Shown: one piece after another, positions 60,710 to 64,000 of the stretch
Position numbering within the stretch: the stretch's first letter is position 1
Layout of the letters: each line of letters starts with the position of its first letter
Origin: Tolypeutes matacus
Lineage: Eukaryota; Chordata; Mammalia; Cingulata; Chlamyphoridae
Assembly: GCA_026826555.1 (NCBI GenBank)
Contig: JAKSZT010054324.1
Coordinates: 3,804,835-3,868,834, forward strand
DNA: 64,000 nt
Direction: 5' to 3'
The notes under the pieces: generated by a model
Told to the model about the DNA's origin: nothing
Databases searched by the model: none
Seen by the model: the letters and a program-made list of their open reading frames with translations, nothing else
Position numbers and translations under genes: made by a program

Positions 60710-60902
60710 GGGAAGCGGCTGTGGCTCAATCAGTAGGGCTCCCGTTTACCATATAGGAGGCCCCGGGTTTGGTTCCTAGGGCCTCCTGGTGAAGGCAAGC
60801 CCGCCCGCATGGCGTGGTTAGCTGACCCAGCAAGCACAAGCAGCAAGGGGGGGGATAAATGAATAAATAAATAAAATCTTAAAAAGAAAAAAAAAAAAAA
60901 AA
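60710..60902 (+). mobile_element. Young DAS SINE, 'gcggctgtggctcaat' subfamily
   Basis: Nearly identical to 55633-55816 (about six differences, several at CpG). Perfect 13-bp TSD aacatttgggaga at 60697-60709 and 60903-60915. Confidence 0.95.
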
Positions 60903-61256
60903 AACATTTGGGAGAAGGAATGATTTAAGTTTTGAGTTTTTCAGCTTCTAGCCTAATGGTTGAGCACAGTTGATAAAATGGAAGGGGTGGGGGGCTAAAA
61001 CTCCCATAGAAAATCAGCAGTCTTACTGTCCTGAAAAACTAGAGCATGGAGTTAGGGCAACAGAGTCAACCTGAAATGAGAAGGAAAACCAGAAAGGGAG
61101 ATACAGAGAGAGGAAGTCCCAAACCTCTTCTTGGCCCCTAAACCACACATGATGTGAAGTGAAGACTCAACACGGCCCAGCTGAAGATAAAAGAACTAAA
61201 CTGCATTTAAGCTGATGCCCAAAAGCAACTTTACAGTTCGAAGTTTATAGCTTTGA

Positions 61257-61329
61257 AAATAAATAAAATAAAATAAATTAAAATAAAATAAAATAAAATA
61301 AAATAAAATAAAATAAAATAAAATAAAAT
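61257..61329. repeat. TAAAA pentanucleotide repeat
   Basis: About 14 tandem taaaa units. Confidence 0.95.
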
Positions 61330-61624
61330 CAGCATTCCTCAAAGGAATATCTCATACTCCAGAGTTTCCACTATTTAACACTCACTATGTCCAAGATACA
61401 ATCCAAAATTATCAACATAAGAAGAAATGGGGAATTATGACCCATTCTCAAGAAAAAAGAAAATCAACAGAGATCAACTTCAATGACCTAGGTGTTGGAA
61501 ATAGCTGGCAAAAAGTTTAAGCAGCTATAAAAACTATGCTCAGAATAGTCAAGGAAAATATCTTCACAACAAATAAAACAATGAGAAATCTCAGCAAAGA
61601 AATAGAAACTATAAAAAAAGAACC

Positions 61625-62112
61625 TGTTGAGGATTGAAACATGTGCCTCACAAAGGGCATGTTCAGGTGTCAACTCCCAGTCCTGTGGGCATGAACCCAT
61701 TTGTAAATAAGACCTTTGGAGATGTTATTAGTTAAGGTGTGCCCACACTGAACAAGGGTGGGCCTTAATCCAATATGGCTGAAGTCTTTGTAAGCAAAGG
61801 AAATTGGACACACAGAGAGAAATCATGGGGAGCAGCCAGAAGCAAGAAATCAATGGGACCTGGAGGAGAAAGGAGAAGGTGTCACCATTTGTATTGCCAT
61901 GTTACAGAAAAGCCTGGAACACCAAAGATTGCTGGCCAGCCAGAAGATGCTGACCCCAGGAGGAAGAAAGCCTTCTAGCCTCTGAAACCACGAGCCAATA
62001 ACTTCCTGGTTTTTTTTTGTTGTTGTTGTTTGTTTGTTTTAATTTTTTTATCTTCCTGTTTTTAAGCCATCACATTTATGGTATATGTTTTTGCAGCAAG
62101 GAAACTAATACA
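61625..62112 (+). mobile_element. Solo LTR, MaLR/MLT1-like
   Basis: 488 bp, starts TGTTGAGGATTGAAAC and ends GAAACTAATACA, flanked by the 5-bp TSD GAACC (61620-61624 and 62113-62117), as for ERVL-MaLR elements. 'cctttggagatgttattag' and 'gggccttaatccaatatgg' fit this class. No coding sequence. A T/G-rich stretch near 62011-62050 replaces the usual poly(A) region. Confidence 0.85.
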
Positions 62113-62328
62113 GAACCAAAAGGAAATTCTAGATTTGAAAGATATAATATCTGAAATTTCACTGAATGGTCTTTATGACAACAGAGATGACAGACTCTTG
62201 AACTTTAAGCTAAATCTGCAGAAATTATCCAATTTCAAGAATAGAAAGAGCAAAAAGATTAGAGGGAAAAATGATCAGAGGCTCAGGAACCTGTGGTACA
62301 ATATCAAAAGATCTAACACACATGTAAT

Positions 62329-62961
62329 TGAAACCGAAGATTAAGAATTAACAAATAATTATGGCTACTAAATCATTGTATAGATGCCTTTATATTGTAA
62401 AATAGCCAAATGTTAATGTTTGAAATTACTGAAACTGGATAGGCTCAGTCTATACCTGCTATTGTGATGGTCATTCTAAACAGGTCATCCCCCCCTGTTT
62501 GGGTTACTCTAGACATAGACTGTGATGGTAACTCTAGATTGACTTACCCTTGTTTATGGTTATTCCAAAACTGGGCTCACTAGTGTAGGCTTACTATTGT
62601 GGTGGTAACCACTCCACCCTCCTCTGTTTAATATCCATATGAAAACCTTGTAGCTGACCTTTGTTCTGCATACCCCTATCCCAGACCTTGTGGCTCACTC
62701 GGGTTTGGTACCTATCTCTATCCTGTTCAGTCCCTTAATGTTTATTAATGAAAGAATCTGTGCTAGCTCCACCCCATTTATTCATTAGCATCCTGATGTT
62801 ATAAAATATCAGTATTAATGTAGTTCAAGGAGGCAGGTTTGGGGCCATTTAAGGTGACTGTCTCTGCTTGTACAAACAAACTCTGTCTTTGAAACCCCAG
62901 GGTCTCAGGAATTGGTCTTTAAGGTACATTGGGAGAAGGAACTCATATTTGCTAGGTCTCA
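62329..62961 (+). mobile_element. Solo LTR, class I ERV-like
   Basis: 633 bp between TG (62329) and CA (ending 62961), flanked by the 4-bp TSD TAAT (62325-62328 and 62962-62965). The host L1 sequence resumes exactly after it. A TATA-like tataaaa lies at 62810. No internal viral genes, so a recombined solo LTR. Family not named. Confidence 0.75.
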
Positions 62962-64000
62962 TAATTGGCAGTCCAAGAAGAGAGGAAAGAAAGGGATTGA
63001 AAAATATTTAAAGAAATAATGGTTTAACTTTGCCTGTAATTTGGTGAAATGTATACATTTAAGAACTCAGTAAACCCTAAGCAGCATAAATATGAAGAAA
63101 AGTATGCTTAGGTATATCATGGTCAAACTGCTAAAAACAAAAAATCAAGATAATTTTTTAAATTAGTCTTTTTAATCCTATTTCCAATTATTACTTTATA
63201 GCAGAGCATTTCAACTATTCATTGTACAACTAAGTTAGTGTGAAGGCAGGGTAGGATAATTATTTCCCCTTTGGGACTTGCTAAATCGCCTAGGATGGCT
63301 CTTACCATTTGGTGGGTGATAAATGAATTCGGGTGACTCTGCACTTATTTTAGTCTACTGTAACACTAGGAGAAGCCTTTCAATCAAAATTGATGTAGAA
63401 GTTTGGCCTTTGGGGCTCTGAAGACTTGTTTCAATTGTGTAATTTATTCACATAGCAGTCTTTATTTTCAGTATCAAATACAACTACTTTTACTTCTTAC
63501 TCAATGGTAGTGGTAAGAAGGTTGAGAACCAGGAATAAACATAAGGGAACCTAATTAGTGAAGCAAAGTTTCTGTTGTAAAAGGCAAGAGACTTTTAAAA
63601 CTTAAGGCCTTAATTTTCTAGTTTCTAGTCACACTAGACCTTTCCTCCAGGAAATGGTCTCCAAATGGCTTTGAATGATTATATATTTGCATAATAGTAT
63701 GCCTTTGTTCCTTTTATTATTCTATTTGCTGTAGAATATTGCTTTTTATGCTAATTTCCTCAAATAAGAACTAGCCATGATAATATGTAAAATCTGCTTA
63801 AGGCACAATCTATTGACAGCTATTCTAAATCACCTACTATTAAACTAAAGTATTAGACAATTACTATTAAGTATAACTAAGTATTAAACAAGTATACTAG
63901 AGTATTAAACAACTACTATCTGTTCCTAAGCAGATACTATTAGGAATCTCTCCTTCCTTTCCTTTTGCCATGGTGCTTGATGATTATACCATGGTGGTCG

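Larger units (their letters stand above)
61335..63158 (+). mobile_element. L1 ORF1-like fragment split by two LTRs
   Basis: Three pieces in order: 61335-61619 ('aagatacaatccaaaattat', 'atagctggcaaaaagttta'), 62113-62328 ('aaaaggaaattctagattt', 'aggaacctgtggtacaata') and 62962-63158 ('aaaatatttaaagaaataat', 'atcatggtcaaactgct'). They read on as one L1/HAL1-type ORF1 region. The 88-codon ORF at 62078-62344 runs from the first LTR into this dead ORF1. Confidence 0.8.
60186..64000. other. TEK intron 6 (partial)
   Basis: No TEK exon seen. Holds two SINEs (60486-60660, 60710-60902), a TAAAA repeat and a multiply interrupted L1 fragment (61335-63158). Nothing recognised in 63160-64000. Confidence 0.6.

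Noticed and set aside
62078..62344. 88-codon Lys-rich ORF
   Set aside because: It starts in an LTR and continues into a decayed L1 ORF1 fragment; a remnant and not a host gene.

Overview
This is mammalian genomic DNA from a xenarthran, most likely an armadillo (Dasypus). The main clue is a set of tRNA-derived SINEs of the armadillo DAS type, some with clear target-site duplications (TSDs). Several L1 3' tails of one lineage-specific family agree, sitting on a background of older MIR, L2, MER5A and MER20 elements shared by placental mammals. Base composition is AT-rich. There are no bacterial features, no CRISPR arrays and no compact operons.

Left third, plus strand (3088-20023): ten exons encode the C-terminal part of a REXO1-family (RNA exonuclease 1, DEDDh exonuclease fold) paralogue. 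The exon phases chain into one 353-codon reading frame. Two things break it. Three of the four metal-binding acidic positions are replaced (motif I D to N, motif II D to S, motif III D to N), and the penultimate exon carries one extra base that brings a stop at 18530-18532. One intron has a GC donor. It reads as a catalytically dead paralogue that has decayed into, or is becoming, a pseudogene. Its 5' exons lie off the left edge.

Middle and right, minus strand (22829-60185): 17 exons of TEK (TIE2), the angiopoietin receptor tyrosine kinase, running from an EGF-like repeat to the stop codon, about 824 residues. If the gene has the usual 23 exons, these are exons 7-23. All junctions are GT-AG, all phases fit, and the kinase motifs and C-terminal tyrosines are present, so this part looks functional. 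Exons 1-6 lie off the right edge. The two genes are tail to tail, with stop codons about 2.8 kb apart.

The rest is intronic and intergenic sequence rich in transposable elements. The most informative structures are an L1 ORF1-like fragment at 61335-63158 that holds two separate solo LTRs (one with a 5-bp and one with a 4-bp TSD), an L1 tail nested in a DNA transposon at 59005-59596, and young SINEs with perfect or near-perfect TSDs. I found no wholly new biological system. The best candidate for something undescribed is the pseudo-exonuclease paralogue next to TEK.
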